From an uncultured Parabacteroides sp. (lineage in GTDB: Bacteria > Bacteroidota > Bacteroidia > Bacteroidales > Tannerellaceae), in assembly GCF_902493135.1 (NCBI RefSeq), contig NZ_CABUOD010000015.1, positions 1-64,000 on the forward strand: a stretch of DNA of 64,000 nucleotides, written 5' to 3'. The notes under the pieces were generated by a model, which did not search any database, had not been told where the DNA came from, and worked only from the letters and a program-made list of their open reading frames with translations. Each line of letters begins with the position of its first letter. The first letter of the stretch is position 1. This document shows positions 35,082 to 44,655 of the stretch, one piece after another. A program made the position numbers and the translations under genes.

Positions 35082-36266
35082 ATGAAAAGATTTCAAGTTT
35101 TAATAGCGTTTCTTTGGCTGTCGGTTAGCCTTGCAGGAGCGGTAGAGTCGAATATTCGGTTGGTGCATGGTCCTTATTTGCAGAATCTGGGGGCTGATGA
35201 AGTGACGATCGTATGGCTGTCGGATAAACCGTCTGTCGGTTGGGTGGAGCTGGCGCCGGATGATGATACGAACTTTTATGCCGCCGAACGTCCCAAGCAT
35301 TACGATGCCCGTAACGGAGTAAAGAACACATCTACGATCCATACCGTGAAGATTAAAGGGCTTAAGCCGGGCACGAACTATCGCTATCGCGTCTTCGTAC
35401 AAGAAGTATTGAGCCATGTCGGACATAAGGTTATCTATGGAAATTACGCCTCGACTGATGTCTACTCCAAAAAGCCGTTGGTGTTCAAGACGAGCGATCC
35501 GGCGGATAATGCCGTCTCATTTGCGATGGTGAACGATATACATGGCAGGAATGACGTTCTGACGAACCTGGTTTCCAAATGCGATCTGGAAAAGACGGAT
35601 TTCTTCCTTTTCAACGGCGATATGGTGTCGGTCTTCAATGAGGAGAATCATATCTTCGACGGTTTTATGGATACGGCGGCCAAGCTGTTCGCCTCCGAGA
35701 TCCCGATGTATTATACGAGAGGCAACCATGAAACGCGTGGTGCTTTTGCAACCGAATTCCAGCGTTACTTTTCTCCGAAAGAAGAGAATATCTACTATAT
35801 GTTCCGGCAAGGCCCGATCTGTTTCGTGATCCTCGATACGGGAGAGGATAAACCGGATTCCGATATCGAGTATGCCGGCATAACGGTTTATGACGAATAC
35901 CGGACGGAACAGGCGGAATGGTTGCGTCAGGTATTGGATAGCAAAGAATATAAGGAAGCGCCGTTCAAGATCGTCGTTGCCCATATCCCGCCGATCGGGG
36001 GCTGGCATGGAAACCTGGAAGTGGAGAATAAATTCATGCCTTTGCTGCGCGATGCCAAGCCGGACGTGATGCTGTGCGGCCACCTCCACCGTTTCATCCA
36101 TCAGGAGGCAACGGACCGGACACCGTTCCCGATTATCGTCAATTCCAATACGGCTGTCCTGAAAGCGACTGCCGATCCGAAAGAACTGAAAATACAGGTC
36201 GTGGATGTGGACGGGAAAGTGCTGGATCAATTCTCCATAAGGAATAGAGCGGATGCAGTTCGATAA
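35082..36266 (+). CDS. Secreted calcineurin-like metallophosphoesterase with N-terminal Fn3-type domain
   Basis: 394 residues. A signal peptide (MKRFQVLIAFLWLSVSLAGA) is followed by a purple-acid-phosphatase-like N-terminal beta domain (about 25-145, with GPYLQNLGADEVTIVWLSD and LKPGTNYRYRV). The catalytic domain has the metal motifs in order: NDIHGRND, FNGDMVS, RGNHETRG, VAHIPPIGGWHG and GHLHRF. A periplasmic phosphatase or phosphodiesterase is predicted. It lies between the ilv and leu operons but is separated from both by terminator and promoter signals, so it is probably an independent gene. Confidence 0.9.
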   Translation: MKRFQVLIAFLWLSVSLAGAVESNIRLVHGPYLQNLGADEVTIVWLSDKPSVGWVELAPDDDTNFYAAERPKHYDARNGVKNTSTIHTVKIKGLKPGTNYRYRVFVQEVLSHVGHKVIYGNYASTDVYSKKPLVFKTSDPADNAVSFAMVNDIHGRNDVLTNLVSKCDLEKTDFFLFNGDMVSVFNEENHIFDGFMDTAAKLFASEIPMYYTRGNHETRGAFATEFQRYFSPKEENIYYMFRQGPICFVILDTGEDKPDSDIEYAGITVYDEYRTEQAEWLRQVLDSKEYKEAPFKIVVAHIPPIGGWHGNLEVENKFMPLLRDAKPDVMLCGHLHRFIHQEATDRTPFPIIVNSNTAVLKATADPKELKIQVVDVDGKVLDQFSIRNRADAVR

Positions 36267-36353
36267 GTAGATCTCGGATTATGAATTGAAGTCGATCTTC
36301 TGCATTTGTCTTACGTTTTATAAGGAAATGCCGATAAAAAACTCCGAATTATA

Positions 36354-36384
36354 TTTGGCGGTTTGGAAAAAGGCCGTATCTTTG
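36354..36384 (+). promoter_or_regulatory. leu operon promoter (TTTG, 19 nt, TATCTTTG)
   Basis: TTTG at 36354-36357 and TATCTTTG at 36377-36384 are 19 nt apart, a near-ideal Bacteroides promoter. The following GCAGCGT matches the ilv promoter base for base, suggesting a shared start-site context. The leader peptide starts 33 nt after the -7 box. Confidence 0.75.
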
Positions 36385-36417
36385 CAGCGTTCAAACAAAA
36401 ACAAGTTAAAGGACAAG

Positions 36418-36492
36418 ATGAAACAGGAAATGCTAAACAGTCTCATTATTTCTCTAAATATTATTCTACTCTGGGAACGGGATAGGAAGTGA
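36418..36492 (+). CDS. leu operon leader peptide
   Basis: A 24-codon ORF whose first 18 residues read MKQEMLNSLIISLNIILL, ending TGA at 36490-36492. Five Leu and four Ile fall between residues 6 and 18. All five leucines use CTA or CTC, which are infrequent leucine codons in the neighbouring structural genes by eye, as expected for a sensor of tRNA-Leu charging. AAAGGA precedes the start. It lies between the leu promoter and an attenuator, 118 bp before leuA. Confidence 0.83.
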   Translation: MKQEMLNSLIISLNIILLWERDRK

Positions 36493-36564
36493 GACTGTGT
36501 ATGCTTTGCTGGGCATTAAGATATGAAAAAGCCTTTCTCACTTCCTTGTGAGAGAGGCTTTTTT
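36485..36564 (+). promoter_or_regulatory. leu attenuator: antiterminator segment and intrinsic terminator
   Basis: The terminator stem is 36526-36541 (AAAAAGCCTTTCTCAC) with 36548-36564 (GTGAGAGAGGCTTTTTT), one wobble and a 6-nt loop. GGAAGTGAGA at 36485-36494, spanning the leader stop codon, is perfectly complementary to TCTCACTTCC at 36536-36545. A ribosome finishing the leader would block the antiterminator; one stalled at Leu codons would allow it. The layout matches that of the ilv leader. Mechanism inferred. Confidence 0.85.
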
Positions 36565-36610
36565 CATTTTAAGAATTAAGAATAGGTATTAATTTAAGAC
36601 GATAAGAACT

Positions 36611-38110
36611 ATGTCAGACAGATTATTTATTTTCGACACGACATTACGCGACGGTGAACAGGTGCCGGGTTGCCAGTTAAACAGTATTGAAAAGATCCAG
36701 GTCGCCAAAGCACTGGAAGAACTGGGGGTCGATGTGATAGAAGCTGGTTTCCCCGTATCGAGTCCGGGAGATTTCAATAGTGTTGTTGAAATATCAAAAG
36801 CCGTGACCTGGCCTACGATCTGTGCGCTTACCCGTGCGGTGGAAAAAGATATCGATGTGGCGGCCGAAGCCCTGAAATTTGCCAAGCGCGGACGTATCCA
36901 TACCGGTATCGGAACTTCTGATTCTCATATCAAATACAAATTCAATTCCAATCGCGAAGAAATTCTGGAACGCGCCATTGCCGCTACCAAATATGCTAAG
37001 AAATATGTGGAAGACATCGAGTTCTATTGTGAGGATGCCGGACGTACGGACAACGAATATCTGGCACGTGTTGTAGAAGCTGTCATCAAGGCAGGGGCTA
37101 CGGTGGTGAATATCCCCGATACGACCGGTTATTGCCTGCCGGACGAATATGGCGCGAAAATCAAGTATCTGATGGAACATGTGGACGGTATCGAAAACGC
37201 GATCCTTTCGACCCATTGCCATAATGACCTGGGGATGGCGACTGCCAACACCGTACAGGGCGTGCTGAACGGAGCCCGTCAGGTGGAGGTCACGATGAAC
37301 GGTATCGGTGAACGTGCCGGAAATACGTCTTTGGAAGAAATAGCAATGATCTTCAAAAGTCACAAAGAACGCGACATTATCACCAATATCAATACGACGA
37401 AGATTTACGGTGTCAGCCGTATGGTATCCAGCCTGATGAATATGCCGATCCAGCCTAATAAGGCGATTGTCGGACGTAACGCGTTCGCCCATTCTTCCGG
37501 CATCCATCAGGACGGCGTCTTGAAGAACCGTGAAAGTTATGAAATCATCGACCCCAAAGATGTGGGAATCGACGATAACGCAATCGTACTGACCGCCCGT
37601 AGCGGACGTGCGGCATTGAAACATCGCTTACAGGTGTTAGGTGTCGAACTGTCGCAGGAAAAGCTGGACAAGGTTTATGAAGAATTCTTGAAACTGGCCG
37701 ATCGCAAGAAAGATATCAACGACGACGATGTACTGATGCTTGCCGGAAAGGACCGCACGGCTATGCACCGCATCAAGTTGGAATATTTGCAGGTGACCTC
37801 CGGTGTCGGGTTGCAGTCCGTGGCCAGCGTTTGCTTGAATATCGCAGGCGAGAAGTTCGAAGCTGCCGCTTCAGGCAACGGCCCTGTCGATGCGGCTATC
37901 AAAGCGGTGAAATCCATAATCCACCGTACGATGACGATCCAGGAATTCCTGATCCAGGCGATCAACAAAGGCAGTGACGACATGGGTAAAGTGCATATGC
38001 AGGTCGAATACGAAGGAAACCGTTATTACGGTTTTGCAGCGAATACCGATATTATTGCTGCTTCTGTAGAGGCATTTATCGATGCAATTAATAAATTTGT
38101 GAAATCATAA
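36611..38110 (+). CDS. leuA: 2-isopropylmalate synthase
   Basis: 499 residues. It condenses acetyl-CoA with 2-oxoisovalerate, the committed step of leucine synthesis. The HMGL-like TIM barrel begins [16 protein letters not shown] and includes the metal-binding [14 protein letters not shown] and [17 protein letters not shown]. The C-terminal regulatory LeuA dimer domain (about 370-499) should bind leucine for feedback inhibition. First gene of the leu operon and under the attenuator. leuC follows after 21 bp that hold two copies of GAAATCATAAATC. Confidence 0.96.
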   Translation: MSDRLFIFDTTLRDGEQVPGCQLNSIEKIQVAKALEELGVDVIEAGFPVSSPGDFNSVVEISKAVTWPTICALTRAVEKDIDVAAEALKFAKRGRIHTGIGTSDSHIKYKFNSNREEILERAIAATKYAKKYVEDIEFYCEDAGRTDNEYLARVVEAVIKAGATVVNIPDTTGYCLPDEYGAKIKYLMEHVDGIENAILSTHCHNDLGMATANTVQGVLNGARQVEVTMNGIGERAGNTSLEEIAMIFKSHKERDIITNINTTKIYGVSRMVSSLMNMPIQPNKAIVGRNAFAHSSGIHQDGVLKNRESYEIIDPKDVGIDDNAIVLTARSGRAALKHRLQVLGVELSQEKLDKVYEEFLKLADRKKDINDDDVLMLAGKDRTAMHRIKLEYLQVTSGVGLQSVASVCLNIAGEKFEAAASGNGPVDAAIKAVKSIIHRTMTIQEFLIQAINKGSDDMGKVHMQVEYEGNRYYGFAANTDIIAASVEAFIDAINKFVKS

Positions 38111-38127
38111 ATCTGAAATCATAAATC
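38101..38127. repeat. Direct repeat GAAATCATAAATC x2 across the leuA stop
   Basis: Two 13-nt copies start at 38101 and 38115, so the leuA stop codon TAA is within the first copy. The motif contains the ATAAATC heptamer found at 21.6 kb and 24.3 kb. It ends 4 bp before the leuC start codon. Confidence 0.8.
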
Positions 38128-38131
38128 AAAT

Positions 38132-39526
38132 ATGAATACATTATTCGATAAAATCTGGGATTCCCACGTGGTAGCGAAAATCGAAGAGGGACCCACACAG
38201 CTTTACATCGACAGGTTGTACTGTCATGAGGTGACCAGTCCGCAGGCTTTTGCCGGTATGCGCGCACGTGGTTTGAAACCGCTCCGTCCGGAACGTATCT
38301 ATTGCATGCCGGACCATAACACGCCGACACACGATCAGGATAAACCGATCGAAGATCCTGTCTCGAAGAACCAGGTCGATACGTTAGCAAAGAATGCTGC
38401 CGATTTCGGTCTGACTCATTATGGGATGATGGATGAACGGAACGGCATCATCCATGTGGTAGGACCCGAACGCGGTCTGACCTTGCCGGGAATGACTATC
38501 GTTTGCGGCGACTCGCATACTTCCACGCACGGAGCGGTCGGGGCCGTTGCCTTCGGTATCGGAACCAGCGAAGTGGAGATGGTGATGGCTTCGCAGTGCA
38601 TCTTGCAGGCAAAACCGAAAACCATGCGCATCCGTGTGGAAGGCAATTTGGGAAAAGGAGTGACGGCAAAGGATGTCGCTCTCTATATCATGTCGAAGGT
38701 GACGACCAGCGGCGCCACCGGCTATTTCATCGAATATGGAGGTTCGGCGATCCGCAGCCTGACGATGGAAGGCCGCCTGACCTTGTGCAACCTCTCTATC
38801 GAAATGGGGGCGCGCGGCGGGATGATCGCTCCCGACGAAACAACCTTTGCTTATCTCAAGGGACGTGAAAACGCTCCGGTGGGTGAAGAATGGGAAAAGG
38901 CGGTTGCCTATTGGAAAACGCTGAAGAGCGGTGACGATGCCGTGTTTGACAAAGAGATTTTGTTTGATGCTGCCGATATCGAACCGATGGTAACGTATGG
39001 AACCAATCCGGGTATGGGAATGGGGGTCACCGGACATATCCCGACTGCCGAGGGCATGAACGAAGTGGAGAAAGTCTCTTTTATGAAATCAATGGGGTAT
39101 ATGGGCTTCGAACCGGGTGAATCATTGCTGGGTAAGAAGATCGACTATGTTTTCTTGGGCTCTTGCACCAATGGCCGTATCGAGGACTTCCGCGCTTTCG
39201 CTTCCATTGTAAAGGGACGGAAGAAAGCCGGTCATGTGATTGCCTGGCTGGTTCCCGGTTCCTGGATGGTAGACGCGCAGATCCGCGAAGAAGGGTTGGA
39301 CAAGATATTTGAAGAAGCCGGTTTCCGGTTGCGTCAACCGGGATGTTCGGCTTGTCTGGCGATGAACGATGACAAGATCCCGGCAGGGAAATATGCCGTT
39401 TCGACAAGCAACCGTAACTTCGAAGGACGCCAGGGACCGGGCGCACGCACGATCCTCGCCGGACCGTTGGTTGCCGCCGCTGCCGCCGTAACGGGCGAGA
39501 TTACCGATCCGCGGACATTCTTATGA
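38132..39526 (+). CDS. leuC: 3-isopropylmalate dehydratase large subunit
   Basis: 464-residue aconitase-family subunit that carries the 4Fe-4S cluster and, with LeuD, isomerises 2- to 3-isopropylmalate. Signatures are [34 protein letters not shown] with a cluster cysteine, and the [13 protein letters not shown] pair of cysteines near the C terminus. Length is typical. It follows leuA and precedes leuD by 73 bp, a gap that contains an 18-bp perfect palindrome. Homologous LeuCD complexes can also act on citramalate. Confidence 0.96.
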   Translation: MNTLFDKIWDSHVVAKIEEGPTQLYIDRLYCHEVTSPQAFAGMRARGLKPLRPERIYCMPDHNTPTHDQDKPIEDPVSKNQVDTLAKNAADFGLTHYGMMDERNGIIHVVGPERGLTLPGMTIVCGDSHTSTHGAVGAVAFGIGTSEVEMVMASQCILQAKPKTMRIRVEGNLGKGVTAKDVALYIMSKVTTSGATGYFIEYGGSAIRSLTMEGRLTLCNLSIEMGARGGMIAPDETTFAYLKGRENAPVGEEWEKAVAYWKTLKSGDDAVFDKEILFDAADIEPMVTYGTNPGMGMGVTGHIPTAEGMNEVEKVSFMKSMGYMGFEPGESLLGKKIDYVFLGSCTNGRIEDFRAFASIVKGRKKAGHVIAWLVPGSWMVDAQIREEGLDKIFEEAGFRLRQPGCSACLAMNDDKIPAGKYAVSTSNRNFEGRQGPGARTILAGPLVAAAAAVTGEITDPRTFL

Positions 39527-39533
39527 AGAAAGG

Positions 39534-39551
39534 GTGTGTAACGTTACACAC
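39534..39551. repeat. 18-bp perfect palindrome between leuC and leuD
   Basis: GTGTGTAACGTTACACAC is completely self-complementary and lies 8 bp after the leuC stop. A compact protein-binding site or mRNA hairpin are both possible; there is no U-run. Confidence 0.65.
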
Positions 39552-39599
39552 GGTGTCAGTGTGAAATCAAATATTTAAACGATAAAATCAGATAAAGAG

Positions 39600-40196
39600 A
39601 TGAAACAGAAATTCAACATCATAACATCTACTTGCGTCCCCCTTCCTCTGGAGAATGTGGATACGGACCAGATCATTCCTGCCCGCTTCCTGAAAGCAAC
39701 CGACAAGAAAGGTTTCGGCGAAAACCTCTTCCGGGACTGGCGGTATGACAAGCAAGGTAACAAAATCGAATCGTTTGTCTTGAACGACCCGACCTATAGC
39801 GGTCAGATACTGGTGGCAGGAAAGAACTTCGGTTCGGGTTCCAGCCGCGAGCATGCTGCGTGGGCGATTGCCGATTACGGGTTCCGTGTGGTTGTCAGCA
39901 GCTTCTTTGCCGACATCCACAAAAACAACGAGCTGAATAACTTCGTCCTTCCGGTTGTCGTAAGCGAACCGTTCCTGGCCGAGCTTTTCGACTCTATCTA
40001 TGCCGATCCTGCAACAGAAGTCGAAGTCAACCTGCCCGCCCAAACCATCACCAACAAGGCCACGGGCAAGAGCGAGCACTTCGACATCAACGCCTACAAA
40101 AAAGACTGTCTGGTAAACGGTCTCGATGACATCGACTACTTGTTATCCAACAAAGCAAAGATCGAAGCGTTTGAAACATTGAGAGATAAGTATTAA
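39600..40196 (+). CDS. leuD: 3-isopropylmalate dehydratase small subunit
   Basis: 198-residue swivel-domain partner of LeuC. Recognised by [20 protein letters not shown] near the N terminus, [21 protein letters not shown] and [20 protein letters not shown]. Length is normal. A long hairpin at 40200-40271 separates it from the cimA-like gene. Confidence 0.96.
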   Translation: MKQKFNIITSTCVPLPLENVDTDQIIPARFLKATDKKGFGENLFRDWRYDKQGNKIESFVLNDPTYSGQILVAGKNFGSGSSREHAAWAIADYGFRVVVSSFFADIHKNNELNNFVLPVVVSEPFLAELFDSIYADPATEVEVNLPAQTITNKATGKSEHFDINAYKKDCLVNGLDDIDYLLSNKAKIEAFETLRDKY

Positions 40197-40199
40197 CAA

Positions 40200-40271
40200 G
40201 GGGCACAGATGACACAGATTAGACGAAAGTAAATCTGCGTTCATCTGTCCAATCTGTGTCATCTGTGTCCC
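40200..40271. repeat. Long hairpin between leuD and the cimA-like gene
   Basis: The arm 40200-40224 (starts GGGGCACAGATGACACAGAT) pairs with 40247-40271 (ends CTGTGTCATCTGTGTCCC) with two mismatches or wobbles, around a 22-nt loop. Words such as CACAGAT and CATCTGTG are internally repeated. With no U-run it is more likely a repeat element or mRNA-stability hairpin than a terminator. Confidence 0.8.
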
Positions 40272-40299
40272 ATACTAATAGAAACAAGAATTTATAATT

Positions 40300-41808
40300 A
40301 TGCTCGAAATAATGGATACCACCCTGCGCGACGGGGAACAGACATCGGGGGTTTCTTTTGCGGCGCATGAGAAGCTGAGTATTGCACAAGCATTGCTCGA
40401 CTTGGGTGTGAACCGTCTGGAGATAGCTTCAGCGCGTGTCTCGGACGGCGAGTTTGAGGCCGTGAAGCGTGTGGCTTCCTGGGCGGAACGTACCGGAAAC
40501 CTGCAAAAGCTCGAAGTGCTCGGCTTTGTAGATGGCAACGTCTCGCTCGACTGGATCGAAGCAGCCGGATGCCGTGTGGTAAACCTGCTCTGCAAAGGTT
40601 CTTACAAGCATGTGACGGAACAGCTTCGTAAGACTCCCGAACAGCATTTTGCCGATATACGTTCCGTCATCAACCTGGCGACCGAACGGGGGATCGCCGT
40701 GAACGTCTATCTGGAAGACTGGTCGAACGGTATCAAGAACTCGCCTGAATATGTCTTTCAGGCAGTCGATTCGCTCCGCGACCTGCCGATCCGGCGTTTC
40801 ATGTTGCCCGATACGCTCGGCATCCTGAACCCCGGCAACACCTACGAGTATTGTAAGGAAATGGTTACGCGCTATCCGGACCTGAAGTTCGATTTCCATG
40901 CCCATAACGACTACGACCTGGCGGTAGCCAATGTCTACTCCGCTGTCCGTGCCGGCATAGAAGGACTTCATACCACGTTGAACGGATTGGGGGAACGTGC
41001 CGGGAATGCCCCGCTAAGCAGTGTGCTTGCCGTGCTGAAAGACCAGTTGGGAGTGGAGACGACGCTCAGGGAGGAGCGGATCAATTACGCCAGCCGTCTG
41101 GTGGAAACCTTCTCCGGCGTTCATATCCCGCCCAACAAACCGATTATCGGGGAACATGTCTTTACGCAATGCGCCGGCGTCCATGCGGACGGCGACAGCA
41201 AAAACAATCTGTATTGTAATGACTTGCTGCCCGAACGTTTCGGCCGTGTCCGCGAATATGCCCTCGGCAAGACTTCCGGCAAGGCGAATATCCGCAAGAA
41301 CCTCGAATCGTTGGGAATCGATATCGACGAAAATTCCATGCGCAAGGTTACCGAGCGGATTATCGAACTGGGGGATAAGAAAGAAATGGTTACGACGGAA
41401 GATCTCCCGTATATCATCAGCGATGTGCTTCATCACGATACGATGGCCGACCAGCGCATCCGCATCCTGAATTATTCCCTGTCTTTGGCGCAGGGACTGA
41501 AACCGGTCGCCACCCTGAAGATAGAGATCAACGGCGAAGCCTACCAGGAGTCGGCTTCCGGCGACGGACAATACGATGCCTTCGTACGTGCCCTGCGGAA
41601 GATATATACCGATCTGGGACGTCCTTTCCCGATGCTGACCAACTACTCCGTTTCCATACCGCCCGGCGGACGGACCGATGCCTTTGTACAGACCATCATC
41701 AGCTGGAATTATGCGGGAGTGGACTTTAAAACCCGTGGTCTCGATGCTGACCAGACAGAAGCTGCCATCAAGGCGACACTGAAAATGTTGAACAAGATAG
41801 AACAATAA
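40300..41808 (+). CDS. Citramalate synthase-like LeuA homologue
   Basis: 502 residues, HMGL-like barrel plus LeuA-type C-terminal dimer domain. [41 protein letters not shown] and NGLGERAGNAPLSSVLAV are in frame with the LeuA family, but the sequence is clearly distinct from LeuA in the same operon. It may be (R)-citramalate synthase, which condenses pyruvate with acetyl-CoA and starts a threonine-independent isoleucine pathway through LeuCD and LeuB, all encoded here. A second isopropylmalate synthase or a homocitrate-type enzyme cannot be excluded. Start [14 protein letters not shown] at 40300. Confidence 0.8.
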   Translation: MLEIMDTTLRDGEQTSGVSFAAHEKLSIAQALLDLGVNRLEIASARVSDGEFEAVKRVASWAERTGNLQKLEVLGFVDGNVSLDWIEAAGCRVVNLLCKGSYKHVTEQLRKTPEQHFADIRSVINLATERGIAVNVYLEDWSNGIKNSPEYVFQAVDSLRDLPIRRFMLPDTLGILNPGNTYEYCKEMVTRYPDLKFDFHAHNDYDLAVANVYSAVRAGIEGLHTTLNGLGERAGNAPLSSVLAVLKDQLGVETTLREERINYASRLVETFSGVHIPPNKPIIGEHVFTQCAGVHADGDSKNNLYCNDLLPERFGRVREYALGKTSGKANIRKNLESLGIDIDENSMRKVTERIIELGDKKEMVTTEDLPYIISDVLHHDTMADQRIRILNYSLSLAQGLKPVATLKIEINGEAYQESASGDGQYDAFVRALRKIYTDLGRPFPMLTNYSVSIPPGGRTDAFVQTIISWNYAGVDFKTRGLDADQTEAAIKATLKMLNKIEQ

Positions 41809-41927
41809 TAATGTACCGATGAATTGATATGACGGTTATGCGATGAACCAATTCCTGTTTACGCAGGTTTCTTTTATAGGATAATTCACATATCAAGGAT
41901 TTGGCTAATTAATAAATTATTGAAGTT

Positions 41928-42371
41928 ATGAAGAAGTTAACAATCGCGCTTGTTGCGCACGACAACCGGAAGGCTGACATGGTAGAATGGGCTGTTCACA
42001 ATGCTGAATTTCTGTCCCATCATCACATTGTATGTACCGGAACAACCGGAAATCTGGTTCGGAAGGCAATGGAAGAAAAAGGTGTCCCGGCGGATATCGC
42101 CTGCATGCATTCCGGCCCGCTGGGTGGAGATGCCGAAATTGCAGCGATGGTCGTACGGAAGGAAATAGACCTTGCCGTATTCCTGATCGACGACCTGAAC
42201 CCGCAGCCGCACGAGGCCGATATCCAAATGTTGCTTCGCCAGTGCCGTGTCCATAACGTGCCTATCGCTTGTAACCGGTATAGTGCCGACCTGATGATCA
42301 CAAGTACGCTGTGGGATGATGAAAACTATGTCCCGACAGAACCTAAATACGTCTATTTTAAAAGAGAATAA
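41928..42371 (+). CDS. mgsA: Methylglyoxal synthase
   Basis: 147 residues. It converts dihydroxyacetone phosphate to methylglyoxal and phosphate, a glycolytic bypass. [37 protein letters not shown] and [18 protein letters not shown] carry the phosphate-binding and catalytic Asp/His residues of the family. It lies between the cimA-like gene (119-bp gap) and leuB (17-bp gap), in the same orientation. The link to leucine synthesis is not obvious. The gap before it has only a weak CCTG/CAGG hairpin followed by T-rich DNA near 41852-41877. Confidence 0.93.
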   Translation: MKKLTIALVAHDNRKADMVEWAVHNAEFLSHHHIVCTGTTGNLVRKAMEEKGVPADIACMHSGPLGGDAEIAAMVVRKEIDLAVFLIDDLNPQPHEADIQMLLRQCRVHNVPIACNRYSADLMITSTLWDDENYVPTEPKYVYFKRE

Positions 42372-42388
42372 TAACATATCAAACGAAT

Positions 42389-43450
42389 ATGAAATTGAAT
42401 ATTGCTGTACTTCCCGGTGACGGGATCGGTCCTGAAATCTCTGCACAAGGTGTGGATGTGATGAGTGCCGTTTGTAAGAAATTCGGACATGAAGTCCGTT
42501 ATGAGTATGCTCTTTGCGGGGCCGATGCTATCGACAAGGTGGGAGACCCTTTCCCCGAAGAAACGTACCGGATTTGTAAAGAAGCGGATGCCGTCCTCTT
42601 CTCTGCCGTAGGCGATCCGAAGTTCGACAACGATCCGACAGCCAAGGTGCGCCCTGAACAGGGATTGCTGGCTATGCGTAAGAAACTGGGGCTGTTTGCG
42701 AATATCCGGCCCGTACAAACCTTCAAGTGCCTGCTGCATAAATCACCGCTTCGTGCCGACTTGGTGGACGGTGCGGATTTCCTGTGCATCCGTGAACTGA
42801 CGGGAGGCATGTATTTCGGGGAAAAATATCAGGATAACGATAAGGCGTACGATACCAATATGTACACACGCCCTGAGATCGAGCGCATCTTGAAAGTCGG
42901 TTTCGAATACGCCATGAAACGGAAGAAACATCTGACGGTGGTCGACAAGGCGAATGTCCTGGCTTCTTCGCGTCTGTGGCGCCAGATCGCTCAAGAGATG
43001 GCTCCTTCTTATCCGGAAGTTCAGACCGACTACATGTATGTCGACAATGCGGCCATGCGTATGATCCAGGAACCCAAATTCTTTGATGTCATGGTGACGG
43101 AGAATACGTTTGGCGATATCCTTACGGATGAAGGCTCTTGCATCAGCGGTTCGATGGGCTTGCTCCCTTCCGCTTCGACGGGCGAGAGCACTCCTGTATT
43201 CGAACCGATTCATGGCTCATGGCCACAGGCTAAAGGATTGAATATCGCCAACCCGTTGGCACAGATTCTTTCGGTTGCCATGCTGTTCGAGTATTTTGGT
43301 TGCAAGGCGGAAGGCGCTTTGATCCGCGAGGCAGTGAATGCTTCTCTGGACGCTAATGTCCGTACCCCTGAAATCCAGGTGGAAGGCGGTGCGAAATATG
43401 GCACGAAAGAGGTCGGTGCATGGATTGTCGATTATATAGAGAACAATTGA
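42389..43450 (+). CDS. leuB: 3-isopropylmalate dehydrogenase
   Basis: 353 residues of the isocitrate/isopropylmalate dehydrogenase family. It oxidises and decarboxylates 3-isopropylmalate with NAD+. Seen are [27 protein letters not shown] with its substrate-binding arginines, [28 protein letters not shown] and [13 protein letters not shown] [13 protein letters not shown]. The same activity on methylmalate would serve the citramalate route. Last gene of the leu cluster; an inverted repeat follows. Confidence 0.95.
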   Translation: MKLNIAVLPGDGIGPEISAQGVDVMSAVCKKFGHEVRYEYALCGADAIDKVGDPFPEETYRICKEADAVLFSAVGDPKFDNDPTAKVRPEQGLLAMRKKLGLFANIRPVQTFKCLLHKSPLRADLVDGADFLCIRELTGGMYFGEKYQDNDKAYDTNMYTRPEIERILKVGFEYAMKRKKHLTVVDKANVLASSRLWRQIAQEMAPSYPEVQTDYMYVDNAAMRMIQEPKFFDVMVTENTFGDILTDEGSCISGSMGLLPSASTGESTPVFEPIHGSWPQAKGLNIANPLAQILSVAMLFEYFGCKAEGALIREAVNASLDANVRTPEIQVEGGAKYGTKEVGAWIVDYIENN

Positions 43451-43458
43451 TAATTAAC

Positions 43459-43525
43459 AATTGACAATTGACAATTTAGCTTCTCGCTGCTCAAATCGGC
43501 TGAAAGTAATTGTCAATTGTCAATT
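43459..43525. repeat. 18-bp inverted repeat AATTGACAATTGACAATT after leuB
   Basis: 43459-43476 and 43508-43525 are perfect complements, made of overlapping CAATTGAC/GTCAATTG words, around a 31-nt loop. It sits between the convergent leuB and acyltransferase genes. This word family is common in intergenic DNA of Bacteroidales from memory. Confidence 0.85.
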
Positions 43526-43538
43526 CCCCATTGTCCGA

Positions 43539-44612
43539 TTATCCGATTATGTATTTGCTCTTCGGCAGATAGGAGAGGGCTTTGATTACTAAATAAGAAG
43601 TAATGAAAGTACAGATTGCGATTACCGGAATTTTGATCATGGCGCTGTCGGACAGATTGTTCAACAGGTCATAAAACAGATTCAGCAACATGATATGTAC
43701 AAGGTAAATCCCGTAGCTCTTGATCGATATATCCGTAACCAGCTTTCCACAGGAAGAATCCGGGTTCTTGATCCGGATATTCTTGACCAACAGGAAAATA
43801 CTCGTTGCCACCATTGCCACGTTGATAGTTTCGTATCCCCACGTGATTTCCAGCTGCGGGACATATTCGGCTGTCGATAACCGTTCGTGGAAGCCGTACC
43901 AGGTGATGAAATAGCCCACTGCCAATAAAGCGATGCCGACCGGAAGGTTCCAGCTTTTCGGTTCCGAAGCATATGTCCGCAGGTAATAAGCCAATACCAT
44001 ATATCCCAGCAACCCGGAGAAATAGTATAACATCGGAGTCCCGTTCCAGAAACATTCCCCTAATATATCCGGAAATACCAGATGGATATAAGGCACGCAC
44101 AGAGTAAAGGCCCATATCCCAAGATATAGCTCGATGCTCTTTCGCGAAGCTGTTTTTAACCAGGGCGAAATGATAGGAGCGAAGAGATACAGTCCCATCA
44201 GCATATAGACGTACCAGAGATGTCCCACTTGTGTCCCGAAGTTTACCGGGATTTTGAGGATATTCATGCAAGCGGTAGCAAAGTCCGCCTGCCCCCGGAA
44301 GAACTGATAGAAAGAGTAAGCGATGCACCAGAATATAAAAGGTATGACTACACGCGTGAAGCGTTTGCGGAAGAATTGTGCCGGCTCGTCTTTTACCGGG
44401 AGAAGGAAATATCCGGTCAGCATCACGAACAGAGGAACAGCCGAGCGGCAGACCGAGTTGTAAAGGTCTACCCAAAAAGCATTCTCCCCTTTTATCACGT
44501 CCCCGATCGGGCCGATATAATAAAACTCTCCGGTGTGTACCTGGATTACCATGTAGCAGGCCAGTACCCGCAGTACATCGAGCGCAAAATTGCGTTTAGT
44601 GTCTTTCTGCAT
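43539..44612 (-). CDS. Acyltransferase-3 family membrane protein
   Basis: 357 residues with about ten predicted transmembrane helices. The start FALDVLRVLACYMVIQVHTG places the conserved helix-1 Arg and His of the acyltransferase-3 (OafB/NodX) family, followed by RSAVPLFVMLTGYFLLP and RVVIPFIFWCIAYSFYQF. Such proteins O-acetylate or succinylate cell-surface glycans. No glycosyltransferase neighbours help to define the acceptor. It stands alone, convergent with leuB. Confidence 0.87.
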   Translation of the reverse strand: MQKDTKRNFALDVLRVLACYMVIQVHTGEFYYIGPIGDVIKGENAFWVDLYNSVCRSAVPLFVMLTGYFLLPVKDEPAQFFRKRFTRVVIPFIFWCIAYSFYQFFRGQADFATACMNILKIPVNFGTQVGHLWYVYMLMGLYLFAPIISPWLKTASRKSIELYLGIWAFTLCVPYIHLVFPDILGECFWNGTPMLYYFSGLLGYMVLAYYLRTYASEPKSWNLPVGIALLAVGYFITWYGFHERLSTAEYVPQLEITWGYETINVAMVATSIFLLVKNIRIKNPDSSCGKLVTDISIKSYGIYLVHIMLLNLFYDLLNNLSDSAMIKIPVIAICTFITSYLVIKALSYLPKSKYIIG

Positions 44613-44655
44613 AATGAGTAAGATGATTTAAGTATGTTAGAAAATATTTGTTTGT

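Noticed and set aside
41840..41880. Terminator between the cimA-like gene and mgsA
   Set aside because: Only a 4-bp CCTG/CAGG stem precedes the T-rich stretch, too weak to call.
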